From Novosphingobium sp. PhB57 (GTDB taxonomy: Bacteria; Pseudomonadota; Alphaproteobacteria; Sphingomonadales; Sphingomonadaceae), in the NCBI RefSeq assembly GCF_004342985.1, contig NZ_SMBO01000005.1, positions 124,001 to 188,000 on the forward strand: DNA of 64,000 nt, given 5' to 3'. The notes under the pieces are model-generated. The model ran no database searches and was not told where the DNA came from. It worked only from the letters and a program-made list of their open reading frames with translations. The position numbers and the translations under genes were made by a program. Each line of letters opens with the position of its first letter. Within the stretch, counting starts at the first letter, position 1. Of the stretch, positions 17,694 through 25,341 are shown one piece after another.

Positions 17694-18232
17694 GCGGCAC
17701 CGGAGCCGCACTCACTCCGAACGGCGCGCCCCTCCCCGCAGCAGGCGCGCAGGCGGCAGCCCCGCGCGAGAACCCGGAAGGGGGAGAGCCGGGCGGCGAC
17801 ATGCTCGGCATCCAGGAAGCCGCCACCGAACTGGGCGTGACCATGCGCACCTTGCGCTTCTATGAGGACAAGGACCTGATCGCCCCGCAGCGCGTCGGCA
17901 CCACCCGCATCTATTCGCGCCGCGAAATGGGCAGGATGCAGCTGATCCTGCGCGGCAAGCGGCTCGGCTTCTCGATCCGCGAGATCAAGGAATTCCTCGA
18001 TCTCTACGACGTCGATCCCGAGCACCACGAACAGGTCCGCGCGCTACTGACCCGGGTCACCGACCGTATTGACGAACTGCGCCAGCAGAAGACCGCGATC
18101 GAACAGACACTGGAAGAACTGCTGTCCATCGAGCGGCAGTCGCTGGCCTGGCTCAAGGGCATGCCGGTGGAAGTCCGCAGCGGCCCGGCATCGGCCCCGC
18201 CGCCTGAAGAACGGCCCGGAGACCAGCCATGA
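17690..18232 (+). CDS. MerR-family transcriptional regulator
   Basis: Regulator of up to 180 residues. The winged HTH (LGIQEAATELGVTMRTLRFY) starts at about residue 39, followed by EDKDLIAPQR, YSRREMGRM and a long dimerisation helix (KRLGFSIREIKEFLDLY). There are no paired cysteines for metal binding. Two starts are possible. GTG 17690 overlaps the fadD stop as GTGA but adds a Pro/Ala/Gly-rich leader of 37 residues. ATG 17801 begins directly at the HTH, with GGGGGAG about 13 nt upstream. Lying between fadD and tesB, it is the best candidate for local control of the fatty-acid genes; the ligand would be an acyl-CoA (inference). Confidence 0.85.
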   Translation: MSGTGAALTPNGAPLPAAGAQAAAPRENPEGGEPGGDMLGIQEAATELGVTMRTLRFYEDKDLIAPQRVGTTRIYSRREMGRMQLILRGKRLGFSIREIKEFLDLYDVDPEHHEQVRALLTRVTDRIDELRQQKTAIEQTLEELLSIERQSLAWLKGMPVEVRSGPASAPPPEERPGDQP

Positions 18233-19086
18233 GTGAAGACGCCCGCCGCGCCGTGGAAGAACTGCGCGACCTGCTCGACGTGGAAGAGATCGATACCGGC
18301 ATCTTCCGAGGCGCCGCCTCGGCCGAGGAAATGGGCCGCGTCTATGGCGGCCAGGTCGTGGCCCAGGCGCTGGCCGCCGCCGCGCGGGGCGTCGATCCCG
18401 AGCGGCAGGCCCACTCGCTCCACGCCTATTTCCTGCGCGCCGGCGATTCCGCCCGCCCGATCATCTACCGCGTCCTGCCTGACTTCGACGGTGGCAGCTT
18501 CTCCAACCGCCGCGTGGTCGCCATGCAGGGCGGCAAGCCGATCCTCAACCTGGCGGCTTCCTTCCACCGGCCCGAGGAAGGACTGTCCCACGCGGTGCCC
18601 ATGCCGGACGTCCCGGCGCCGGACGAGTGCCCGGATTTCCGGGACGCCCTGGCCGCTGCCGGACAGAAATTGCCGTCTTTCCTGCTGGACCGGCTCGCGG
18701 CCTTCGACATCCGCCCCTGCCCCCCGGTGCGCGGCGGCGATCTGCCCCAGCGCCAGGAATGGTTCCGGCTGGCCCGGCCGCTCGGCAGCGATGACACGAT
18801 GCAGCGGGTGCTCCTGGCCTATGCCAGCGACTTCGCGCTCGTTTCCACGGCGCTGATGCCGCACGGGCTGGGGTTCTTCTCGCCCGGCGTGACCGGCGCC
18901 AGCCTCGACCACGCGATCTGGTTCCACCAGACCCCGCCGATCGACGACTGGCTGCTCTATGCCATGGACAGCCCCTGGTCCGGCCATGCCCGCGGCTTTG
19001 CCCGCGGCGCGATCTACACGCGCTCGGGCGAACTGGTCGCCAGCGTCGCGCAGGAGGGCCTGCTCCGCGTCAATCCCCAGGCCTGA
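18229..19086 (+). CDS. tesB: acyl-CoA thioesterase II
   Basis: Double-hotdog thioesterase of 285 residues. Recognisable pieces are FRGAASAEEMGRVYGGQVVAQAL near residue 30 (shown in part), SLHAYFLRAGD, RRVVAMQGGKPILNLAASFH, and the second hotdog with GFFSPGVTGASLDHAIWFH. It hydrolyses acyl-CoA, probably relieving CoA sequestration when beta-oxidation stalls. ATG 18229 overlaps the MerR stop codon by 4 nt. It is the last gene of the operon; a long hairpin follows. Confidence 0.92.
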   Translation: MSEDARRAVEELRDLLDVEEIDTGIFRGAASAEEMGRVYGGQVVAQALAAAARGVDPERQAHSLHAYFLRAGDSARPIIYRVLPDFDGGSFSNRRVVAMQGGKPILNLAASFHRPEEGLSHAVPMPDVPAPDECPDFRDALAAAGQKLPSFLLDRLAAFDIRPCPPVRGGDLPQRQEWFRLARPLGSDDTMQRVLLAYASDFALVSTALMPHGLGFFSPGVTGASLDHAIWFHQTPPIDDWLLYAMDSPWSGHARGFARGAIYTRSGELVASVAQEGLLRVNPQA

Positions 19087-19114
19087 CCGTCCGCTTGGAA
19101 ATTCGCTGACTTCA

Positions 19115-19169
19115 GGGCGCCGGCCCTTTCTCCAAGCCCATGACCGGGTGGAGAAAAAAGCCGGTGCCC
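19115..19169. terminator. bidirectional terminator-like hairpin between tesB and the cupin gene
   Basis: GGGCGCCGGC at 19115-19124 pairs with GCCGGTGCCC at 19160-19169 (one G-T). Inside it CTTTCTCC and GGAGAAAAAAG extend the pairing. The stem lies between two converging genes, and the A/T stretch could serve as a tract in either direction. Confidence 0.55.
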
Positions 19170-19192
19170 CGCTAGAAATGCCTCGGGGCGCC

Positions 19193-19633
19193 TTACTTTC
19201 CGGCAGCCACGGGCGGGTTGGGATAAGCGATGACGAGCGAAAGCGGTGCTTCGCCGCGCTGCCAGATGCCCACGACCGCGCCGTTGTAGAGATAGGCCGT
19301 CATGCCCGGCCGCAGCACCGCGCGCTGGCCGTCCGACACCACTTCGCCCTCGCCCGACAGGACGTAATAGACCTCATCGTGCGCGATGGGATGCGCGCCG
19401 ATGGCCGCGCCCTTGTGCAAGACCCGGCGGCGGAACTCCATCGCGCGCGGTGCGGGCACGGCATCCGAAATGCGATAGGCCGTGCTCATGCCGATGGCGC
19501 CGTGCGGAGGGGCTTCCTCGCGCACGGTGTCCTTTTCGTCGATGACGGCCATGGGCGGGGCCGAGGGTGGAGGCGGGGCCGGAGCCGGGGCGCCGGTAGT
19601 GGAAGCCGCCATCAGCAGCAGCCCCGCGATCAC
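19193..19633 (-). CDS. cupin-domain protein with signal peptide
   Basis: Small protein of 146 residues. A short hydrophobic N-terminus (VIAGLLLMAASTTGAPAPAP) suggests export. The cupin core follows: AIGAHPIAHDEVYYVLSGEGEVV supplies the His and Glu metal ligands, and a second motif surrounds MTAYLYNGAVVGIW. It starts with GTG at 19633, overlapping the pectate-lyase stop (GTGA), so the two are co-translated. Cupins in such loci often bind or isomerise uronic-acid products; the exact reaction is not readable. Confidence 0.75.
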   Translation of the reverse strand: MIAGLLLMAASTTGAPAPAPPPPSAPPMAVIDEKDTVREEAPPHGAIGMSTAYRISDAVPAPRAMEFRRRVLHKGAAIGAHPIAHDEVYYVLSGEGEVVSDGQRAVLRPGMTAYLYNGAVVGIWQRGEAPLSLVIAYPNPPVAAGK

Positions 19634-20991
19634 TTCGCCGCCCCTTCGCGCATTTCCCTGTCTCGCGCGGAGAGCTTCTCCTGCGGTCCGGCCTTCTGCC
19701 CGGGATAGAGGCCCGACTTCGGCGTCATCGTGCCGAGATTCCAGTCCTTCTCCACGAAGGCGGCCTGGGTCGGCGCCGGATGCGGATAACCGCCGACGAC
19801 TTTCTCGTCGTCGATCACTTCGCCGCGGCCCTCGGCCACGAAAAACAGCACGCGGATGTCGTCGGGTGCGCGGTCCCACGGGCGGGCGCCGACCGAGCCG
19901 AGCAGGTCGGTTTCGAGGTCGGCGGCGGGCATGACCTTGTAGCCGTCGAGGCTGGCGAGCGGTGCCGGCGCTTCGATGACTTTGGCCTTGGTCACGCCGT
20001 AGCGGCCGAGCATCGGCGCGGGATTGCCCCAGCGATCGACGTTGATGTTGTCCTTGCTGAACCAGGCGAGGTCGCCGTCGCCGCCCAGAGTCAGGAACGG
20101 CAAGCCCGGCGCGGTGGAATTGCCCGCCCGCATGACATTGCCGACGGCCGTGATCTCTCCGGTCACATAGGGATGGCCCGCCCATTCCAGGTTCATCAGG
20201 TTGTAGTGCACCGCGCGGTGGCCGGGATCGTAGATCATGTTGTTGACCATCAGCACTTGCGCCCCGCCCTTCACCAGCGGCGAGCGCTCCATGTTGTGCG
20301 CCCAGACATTGCGGTAGAAGACGATGCCGGTGGCGTTGTCGTGCACCAGCGAGCCCTTGGAATGCTCGCCCTTGGGATGGCTGGCGTCGGCCAGCCCTTC
20401 CGCGGCCAGGTTCTCGCGGAACAGCACGTCGTGGCTGGTGGCCTCGCGCCATTCCTTCACGGTCTTGCCGTTGAAGCGCGGACCCGACGTCGACATGTTC
20501 TCGTCGATCGCCCAGAAGAAGCTGCAATGCTCGATCACCACATTGTGCGCGGCGACGGTGGAAAAGGCATCGGCCTCCCAGCCAGAGAGCTTGGGCTGGC
20601 CATCCACCCCGGTCATCACGCGAAGATGGCTGATCTTCACGTCGTGGCCCTTGAGGTCGATCCCGCCGCGCACGATCGTCACGCCCGGCGAAGGCGCCGT
20701 CTGCCCGGCGATGGTGAGATAGGGCTCATCGATTTCCAGCACCGTGCGCCCCAGGTCGATCACGCCGCCCACCTCGAACACTACGGTGCGTTTGCCTTTC
20801 GCCTCGACCGCCGCCCTGAGCGATCCGGGGCCATCCTTGGCGAGCGTGGTGACGCGGATGATTCGCCCGCCGTCGCCGCCTTTCGTAGGGTCTGCCGCTT
20901 GCGCCATCGCCATGGGGGAGACCGCCGAAATCGCCAGAATGGCGGCCGATGCGGCCAGGGTAAGACGGCCGAACTGCCTCGTTGCTTTCAC
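19630..20991 (-). CDS. secreted right-handed beta-helix pectate-lyase-like protein
   Basis: Protein of 453 residues with a signal peptide (residues 1-35, ending AMAQAADP) and a parallel beta-helix resembling the pectate lyase family. Evidence is the N-terminal KDGPGSLRAAVEAKGKRTVVFEVGG, TIAGQTAPSPGVTIVRGG, HVKISHLR-like strand segments, NVVIEHCSFFWAIDENMS, and a run of short Asn-rich strands (VFYRNVWAHNMERSPL). GTG 20991 is chosen because GGGAGAG lies just upstream and the signal peptide begins there. It probably cleaves a polygalacturonate-type polymer in the periplasm or outside the cell. Divergent from the TonB receptor. Confidence 0.82.
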   Translation of the reverse strand: MKATRQFGRLTLAASAAILAISAVSPMAMAQAADPTKGGDGGRIIRVTTLAKDGPGSLRAAVEAKGKRTVVFEVGGVIDLGRTVLEIDEPYLTIAGQTAPSPGVTIVRGGIDLKGHDVKISHLRVMTGVDGQPKLSGWEADAFSTVAAHNVVIEHCSFFWAIDENMSTSGPRFNGKTVKEWREATSHDVLFRENLAAEGLADASHPKGEHSKGSLVHDNATGIVFYRNVWAHNMERSPLVKGGAQVLMVNNMIYDPGHRAVHYNLMNLEWAGHPYVTGEITAVGNVMRAGNSTAPGLPFLTLGGDGDLAWFSKDNINVDRWGNPAPMLGRYGVTKAKVIEAPAPLASLDGYKVMPAADLETDLLGSVGARPWDRAPDDIRVLFFVAEGRGEVIDDEKVVGGYPHPAPTQAAFVEKDWNLGTMTPKSGLYPGQKAGPQEKLSARDREMREGAAK

Positions 20992-21072
20992 TGCTCTCTC
21001 CCGTTTGATCCGGTTCTTGCCAGGCTTGTTACAGCGTTCTTGACAGGGTGGCGTCCCTGCGGCAATAACTAA

Positions 21073-21087
21073 TGACACCGGTTACCA
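21073..21087. promoter_or_regulatory. operator-like site 1 in the pectate-lyase/TonB-receptor intergenic region
   Basis: TGACACCGGTTACCA contains an ACCGGT centre with partly symmetric flanks, the pattern of LacI-family operators with a central CpG. It lies about 80 bp upstream of the pectate-lyase GTG. The left half, TGACACCGGT, is repeated at site 2. Confidence 0.5.
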
Positions 21088-21230
21088 AGACCGGCAAGAA
21101 CGAACTGACGATTGCGCGACAAGGACGATACGCAGTTCAATCGAGTGCGCCGCAAAGGCGTTGAGGAAAGTACCGCAAGGTACTGGGAGCAGGTGCCGGA
21201 GAAAGGAAGCGCCCAAGGCGCGATCCTCTT

Positions 21231-21244
21231 TGACACCGGTATCA
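21231..21244. promoter_or_regulatory. operator-like site 2 upstream of the TonB receptor
   Basis: TGACACCGGTATCA is a nearly perfect palindrome (one mismatched base pair) sharing its first ten bases with site 1. It lies 47 bp upstream of the TonB-receptor ATG, a position suited to repression. The likely protein is a LacI-family regulator, which cannot be identified from this window with certainty. Confidence 0.6.
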
Positions 21245-21291
21245 ATAGGCTGAGAAGGCCAGTGAGCCGGAAGGCTACAGGGGGAGTGATC

Positions 21292-24180
21292 ATGCAAAGG
21301 CATGTTTCGAGGATTTCGCTACTGAAGGCAGCGCTGGTCGCGGGCAGCGCGCTGGCATTGCCGCACACCGCCTTCGCGCAGGACACGGCCGCAGACAATA
21401 CCGGCGCCGCCGCCCAGACGGCCCCGCAGGACAGCACGACCGCCCAGGAAATCATCGTCACCGGCTTCCGCCAGTCGCTGGAAGCCGCGCTCAACGTGAA
21501 GCGGGAATCGGTCAGCGCGGTCGATGCCGTCGTGGCCGAGGACATGGCCAAGTTCCCCGACCAGAACCTTGCCGAATCGCTCCAGCGCATTCCCGGCATC
21601 TCCATCCAGAAGGACGGCGGCGAAGGCCGCGCGATCACCGTTCGCGGCCTCAGCGCCCAGTTCACCCGCGTGCGCGTGAACGGCCTGGAGACCATCGCCA
21701 CCAGCTCCGACGGCGCCTCCGCCAACCGCGACCGTTCGTTCGACTTCAACGTCTTCGCCTCGGAACTGTTCAGCAGCCTGGTGGTCCACAAGACCGCCGA
21801 AGCCAGCCTCGACGAAGGTTCGCTGGGCGCCGTGGTGGACCTCAACACCGGCAACCCGCTGGCGGGCAAGGCCGGCCTTTCCGCCGTGCTCAACGTCCAG
21901 GGTTCCTACAACGACCTCTCGGACAATGTCGGCCCGCGCATCGCCGGCCTGCTGTCCTGGAGGAACGACGCGGGCACGTTCGGCGTCAATCTCTCGGCCG
22001 CCTATTCGCACACCGACACGCTGGAAACCGGCAACAACTCGGTGCGCTGGGCCCAGGCCTACTTCAACTCGGTGAACGGCACGCCGTGCTACTATTCCAA
22101 CGTCGGCCCGACCGGCGGCAACCCGGTCAGCACGGGCGGCGGCTATCGCCCCTCCGCCGCCTGCGACGCGGCCTCGCTCTCGTTCCACCCGCGCATCCCG
22201 CGCTACGGCGTGGTCGAGCATGACCGCAAGCGCCTGGGCCTGACCGGATCCATCCAGTTCGAGCCGACCGACCGCACCAAGCTCTCGATCGACGGCCTCT
22301 ATTCCTCGTTCAAGGAAGACCGCGCGGAACAGTGGCTGGAAGTGCTCGCCCGCTCCAACGAACGCCGCTTCGACGTGGTGGACCCGGTCTACGACGACAA
22401 CGGCAACATGGTCAGCGCCACGTTCAACAACGCCTATGTCCGCACGGAAAGCTACTTGCGCAAGTCGAAGACCGAATTCTACCAGATCGGCGCGACGCTG
22501 GACCAGGACGTCAGCGACAGCTTCCGCTTCACCCTGCTGGGCGGCATGTCGCAATCGAACGCGGACATCCCGGTCGAAACGACTTTCGCCTATGACAACC
22601 GCAACGCCAACGGTTTCAGCTACGACTATTCGGACATGAAGACGCCGGTGCTGAACTACGGCCTCGACGTGACCAATCCGGCGAACTTCCAGCTCGCCGA
22701 AATCCGCGACCGGCCTTCCTATGTGAAGAACCGCTTCAAGACCGCGCAATTGCGCACCGAGTGGGACCTTGCCGAAGGCTTCACGGTCAAGACCGGCGCG
22801 GTCTGGCGGCGCTATAACTTCCGCACCCAGTTGTTCCAGCGCGACACCGCCGCCTGCGGCGCCAACGGCACGAAGGACCTGATCCTCGGCCAGGTGACCT
22901 GCTCGGCTTCGGTCTACGGCCTGCCCGTCACTTCGGACATCTCGCAAGTCGCCAACCTGGGAGACGCGGGCCAGCCGGCCGGAACCACCGATTCCTGGCT
23001 CGTCGCCAACATCGCCAATGCGGCAGACTATACCAACCTCTATGGCCGGACCGCCATCGAGGACCTGGGCAACAACCGCCGCGTGCAGGAGACGACGTCG
23101 GGCGGGTACCTCCAGTTCGACGTGAAGGGCGACATCTTCGGGCTCGAATATGCCGGCAACTTCGGCATGCGCTATGCCCATACCGGCCAGAAATCGACCG
23201 GCTACACCGCCGGCGTCGCCGCCACCGTGGAGCGCAATTACGACGACTGGCTCCCGGCCATGAACATCGCGCTCTACCCGCGCCATGACGTGATCCTGCG
23301 CGGCGCCATCGCCAAGGTCATCACCCGGCCTTCGCTGGGCAACCTCAACCCGGGCGGTTCGGTGGACGGCTTCAACTACCGCGTCACGTTCGGCAACCCG
23401 TTCCTCGATCCCTATCGCGCGACCAATTTCGACCTTTCGGCCGAATGGTACTTCGCCCCGCAGGCCCTGCTTTCGGTGGCGGCCTTCATCAAGAAGATCG
23501 AAAGCTTCCCGGTCGCCGGCACTTATGTGGCCACCCTGCCGCAGCTCGGCCTCGGCCGCGACGTGCTGGGCCAGAGCACGCCTGCCTACATCAACTACGA
23601 TCCCAACCAGGAATATGTCGTCTCCTCGCAGGTCAACGGCCAGGGCGCGACGCTGAAGGGCGTGGAAGTGGCACTGCAACTGCCCTTCACCTTCCTGCCC
23701 GGCATCCTCAGCCACACGGGCTTCCAGGGCAACGCCACGTTCATCAAGAGCAAGGCGGACTACACGATCACCGGCCCGGCCACTTCGGCCTGTACCCGCA
23801 ACGCCACGACAGGCGCCTGCGCCCTCACCGGCGTCTCGGCGGTCTATACCCAGACCTTGCTGGGCGTGTCCAAGAAGGCGGCCAACGCCACGCTCTACTA
23901 TGACGACGGCAAGTTCAGCATTCGCGGTTCGGTCAGCTATCGCGGGCCCTTCGTGGATGCGACCAGCGCCACGGGCAATATCTTCGAAGGCTATGGCTCC
24001 TACACCAGCATCGATGCGGCGATCCGCTACAAGGCCACGGAGTGGCTGGAACTCTCGATCGACGGCAACAACCTGACCGATGCCTATCGCTATCGCTTCA
24101 ACGACGTCTTCGCGGAGCGCAACTACGAAAACAACCACTTCGGCCGCACCATCCTGTTCGGCGCGCGCGCAAAGTATTGA
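21292..24180 (+). CDS. TonB-dependent receptor, carbohydrate-locus type
   Basis: Outer-membrane receptor of 962 residues. It has a signal peptide (MQRHVSRISLLKAALVAGSA, ending near AFAQD), a TonB box followed by ITVTGF-like EIIVTGFRQSLE, a plug domain (AEDMAKFPDQNLAESLQRIPG; ITVRGLSAQFTRVRVNG) and a C-terminal barrel ending in FGARAKY. This is the Caulobacter/sphingomonad-type receptor that imports oligosaccharides. ATG 21292 has GGGGGAG 6 nt upstream; earlier in-frame ATG codons run through the operator region. It probably imports the fragments made by the secreted lyase and GH43 enzyme next to it. Confidence 0.93.
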   Translation: MQRHVSRISLLKAALVAGSALALPHTAFAQDTAADNTGAAAQTAPQDSTTAQEIIVTGFRQSLEAALNVKRESVSAVDAVVAEDMAKFPDQNLAESLQRIPGISIQKDGGEGRAITVRGLSAQFTRVRVNGLETIATSSDGASANRDRSFDFNVFASELFSSLVVHKTAEASLDEGSLGAVVDLNTGNPLAGKAGLSAVLNVQGSYNDLSDNVGPRIAGLLSWRNDAGTFGVNLSAAYSHTDTLETGNNSVRWAQAYFNSVNGTPCYYSNVGPTGGNPVSTGGGYRPSAACDAASLSFHPRIPRYGVVEHDRKRLGLTGSIQFEPTDRTKLSIDGLYSSFKEDRAEQWLEVLARSNERRFDVVDPVYDDNGNMVSATFNNAYVRTESYLRKSKTEFYQIGATLDQDVSDSFRFTLLGGMSQSNADIPVETTFAYDNRNANGFSYDYSDMKTPVLNYGLDVTNPANFQLAEIRDRPSYVKNRFKTAQLRTEWDLAEGFTVKTGAVWRRYNFRTQLFQRDTAACGANGTKDLILGQVTCSASVYGLPVTSDISQVANLGDAGQPAGTTDSWLVANIANAADYTNLYGRTAIEDLGNNRRVQETTSGGYLQFDVKGDIFGLEYAGNFGMRYAHTGQKSTGYTAGVAATVERNYDDWLPAMNIALYPRHDVILRGAIAKVITRPSLGNLNPGGSVDGFNYRVTFGNPFLDPYRATNFDLSAEWYFAPQALLSVAAFIKKIESFPVAGTYVATLPQLGLGRDVLGQSTPAYINYDPNQEYVVSSQVNGQGATLKGVEVALQLPFTFLPGILSHTGFQGNATFIKSKADYTITGPATSACTRNATTGACALTGVSAVYTQTLLGVSKKAANATLYYDDGKFSIRGSVSYRGPFVDATSATGNIFEGYGSYTSIDAAIRYKATEWLELSIDGNNLTDAYRYRFNDVFAERNYENNHFGRTILFGARAKY

Positions 24181-24238
24181 CGTTCGGCCGATACATCTGC
24201 CGAATGCCATGAACTGAAATAACGAAGAGGAAGCCGCC

Positions 24239-25279
24239 ATGACCATCGACCGCCGATCGTTCATGGCGGCTTCGCTCGCCTCCGGGCTGCTGCCTGGATT
24301 GAGCGCCGGCCAGGCCCAGGCCCAAACCGGAAGGCCGGGCGATAGCGGCATGACACCGCCCCCGGCCGATACCGCCAAGGCGCCGCCGCCAGGCTTGCCG
24401 GAACCCACCGAGACGATCGACCTCTGGCCGAAAGGCGCGCCGGGAATGCCCGGAGCGCCGCCGGTCGAAACCGTCACCGAACGCTCTGCCAATGGGCAGG
24501 TCAACGATCGCTCCGTCACCGGCACCACCCATCCGCGGATGGTGGTGTTCCGGCCCGACCGGCCCAACGGCGCGGCAGTGCTGATCGCCCCGGGCGGCGG
24601 CTACCGGCTCGTCGTGATCGACAAGGAAGGCTACGAAGTGGCGCGCTGGCTTGCCGCGCGCGGCTTCACGGCCTTCGTGCTGTTCTACCGCCTCCCCGGC
24701 GAAGGCTGGGCGGATCGGCAGGACGTGCCTCTGGCCGATGCGCAGCGCGCCATGCGCCTGATCCGCCACCGTGCGAAAGACTTCGGGATCCAGCCGGAGC
24801 GCGTCGCCGCCATGGGCTTTTCGGCCGGCGGCCATGTCTGCGCCAGCCTCTCCACCCGCTTCGACGCGAAAGTCTACGCCCCGGTCGACGCGGCGGACAG
24901 ACTTTCCGCGCGCCCGTTCTGCGCGGCCCCGGTCTATCCGGTGGTCTCGATGGACCCGGCCATTGCCCATGCCGGATCCCGCGACCTGCTGCTCGGCCCC
25001 GCGCCCACAGCGGAACTGGAAGCCGCGCACTCGCCGGAGCGCACGGTGCCCAAGGGCGCGCCGCCGCACTTCCTGCTTCACGCCGAGGACGATCCCGTCG
25101 TCCCGGTAGACAACAGCCTGCGCCTGCGCGCCGCGCTCCGCGCGCAAGGCGTGCCGGTGGAAACCCACCTCTTCGCGCAAGGCGGCCACGGCTTCGGGCT
25201 GCGCGGCACGATCGGCAAGCCGGTCGAGGCGTGGCCCGATCTCTGGCGGGCCTGGGCGCGCTCGGTCGGCCTGGCCTGA
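24239..25279 (+). CDS. Tat-exported alpha/beta-hydrolase, carbohydrate-esterase-like
   Basis: Protein of 346 residues with a twin-arginine signal (DRRSFMAAS, residues 4-12) and an alpha/beta-hydrolase fold. The oxyanion region is IAPGGGYRLV, the nucleophile is Ser195 in MGFSAGGHV, and the acid/His pair lies in HAEDDPVVP and GGHGFGL. It resembles acetyl-xylan-esterase/BD-FAE-like enzymes, which remove acyl groups from plant polysaccharides. Lies 58 bp after the TonB receptor with GAAGAGGA as ribosome binding site, so the genes likely share a transcript. The precise substrate is an inference from the locus. Confidence 0.82.
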   Translation: MTIDRRSFMAASLASGLLPGLSAGQAQAQTGRPGDSGMTPPPADTAKAPPPGLPEPTETIDLWPKGAPGMPGAPPVETVTERSANGQVNDRSVTGTTHPRMVVFRPDRPNGAAVLIAPGGGYRLVVIDKEGYEVARWLAARGFTAFVLFYRLPGEGWADRQDVPLADAQRAMRLIRHRAKDFGIQPERVAAMGFSAGGHVCASLSTRFDAKVYAPVDAADRLSARPFCAAPVYPVVSMDPAIAHAGSRDLLLGPAPTAELEAAHSPERTVPKGAPPHFLLHAEDDPVVPVDNSLRLRAALRAQGVPVETHLFAQGGHGFGLRGTIGKPVEAWPDLWRAWARSVGLA

Positions 25280-25341
25280 GGTACCTGGGGCTGAGGTAGA
25301 TGGCCGGAAAGAACCGGCCGAAACATTAGGGGCAGAATGGG

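Noticed and set aside
15954..17711. 585-codon open frame opposite fadD
   Set aside because: Antisense shadow of the acyl-CoA ligase gene; no conserved motif, and the plus strand carries all ligase signatures.
20992..21291. In-frame upstream extension of the TonB receptor from 21112
   Set aside because: The extension runs through the operator sites and lacks a signal peptide; the ATG at 21292 has a strong ribosome binding site and a proper signal sequence.
21319..24567. 1,082-codon open frame on the minus strand opposite the TonB receptor
   Set aside because: Typical GC-driven shadow frame: composition rich in Arg, Val and Gly, no recognisable domain, while the plus strand encodes an obvious receptor with signal peptide and barrel.
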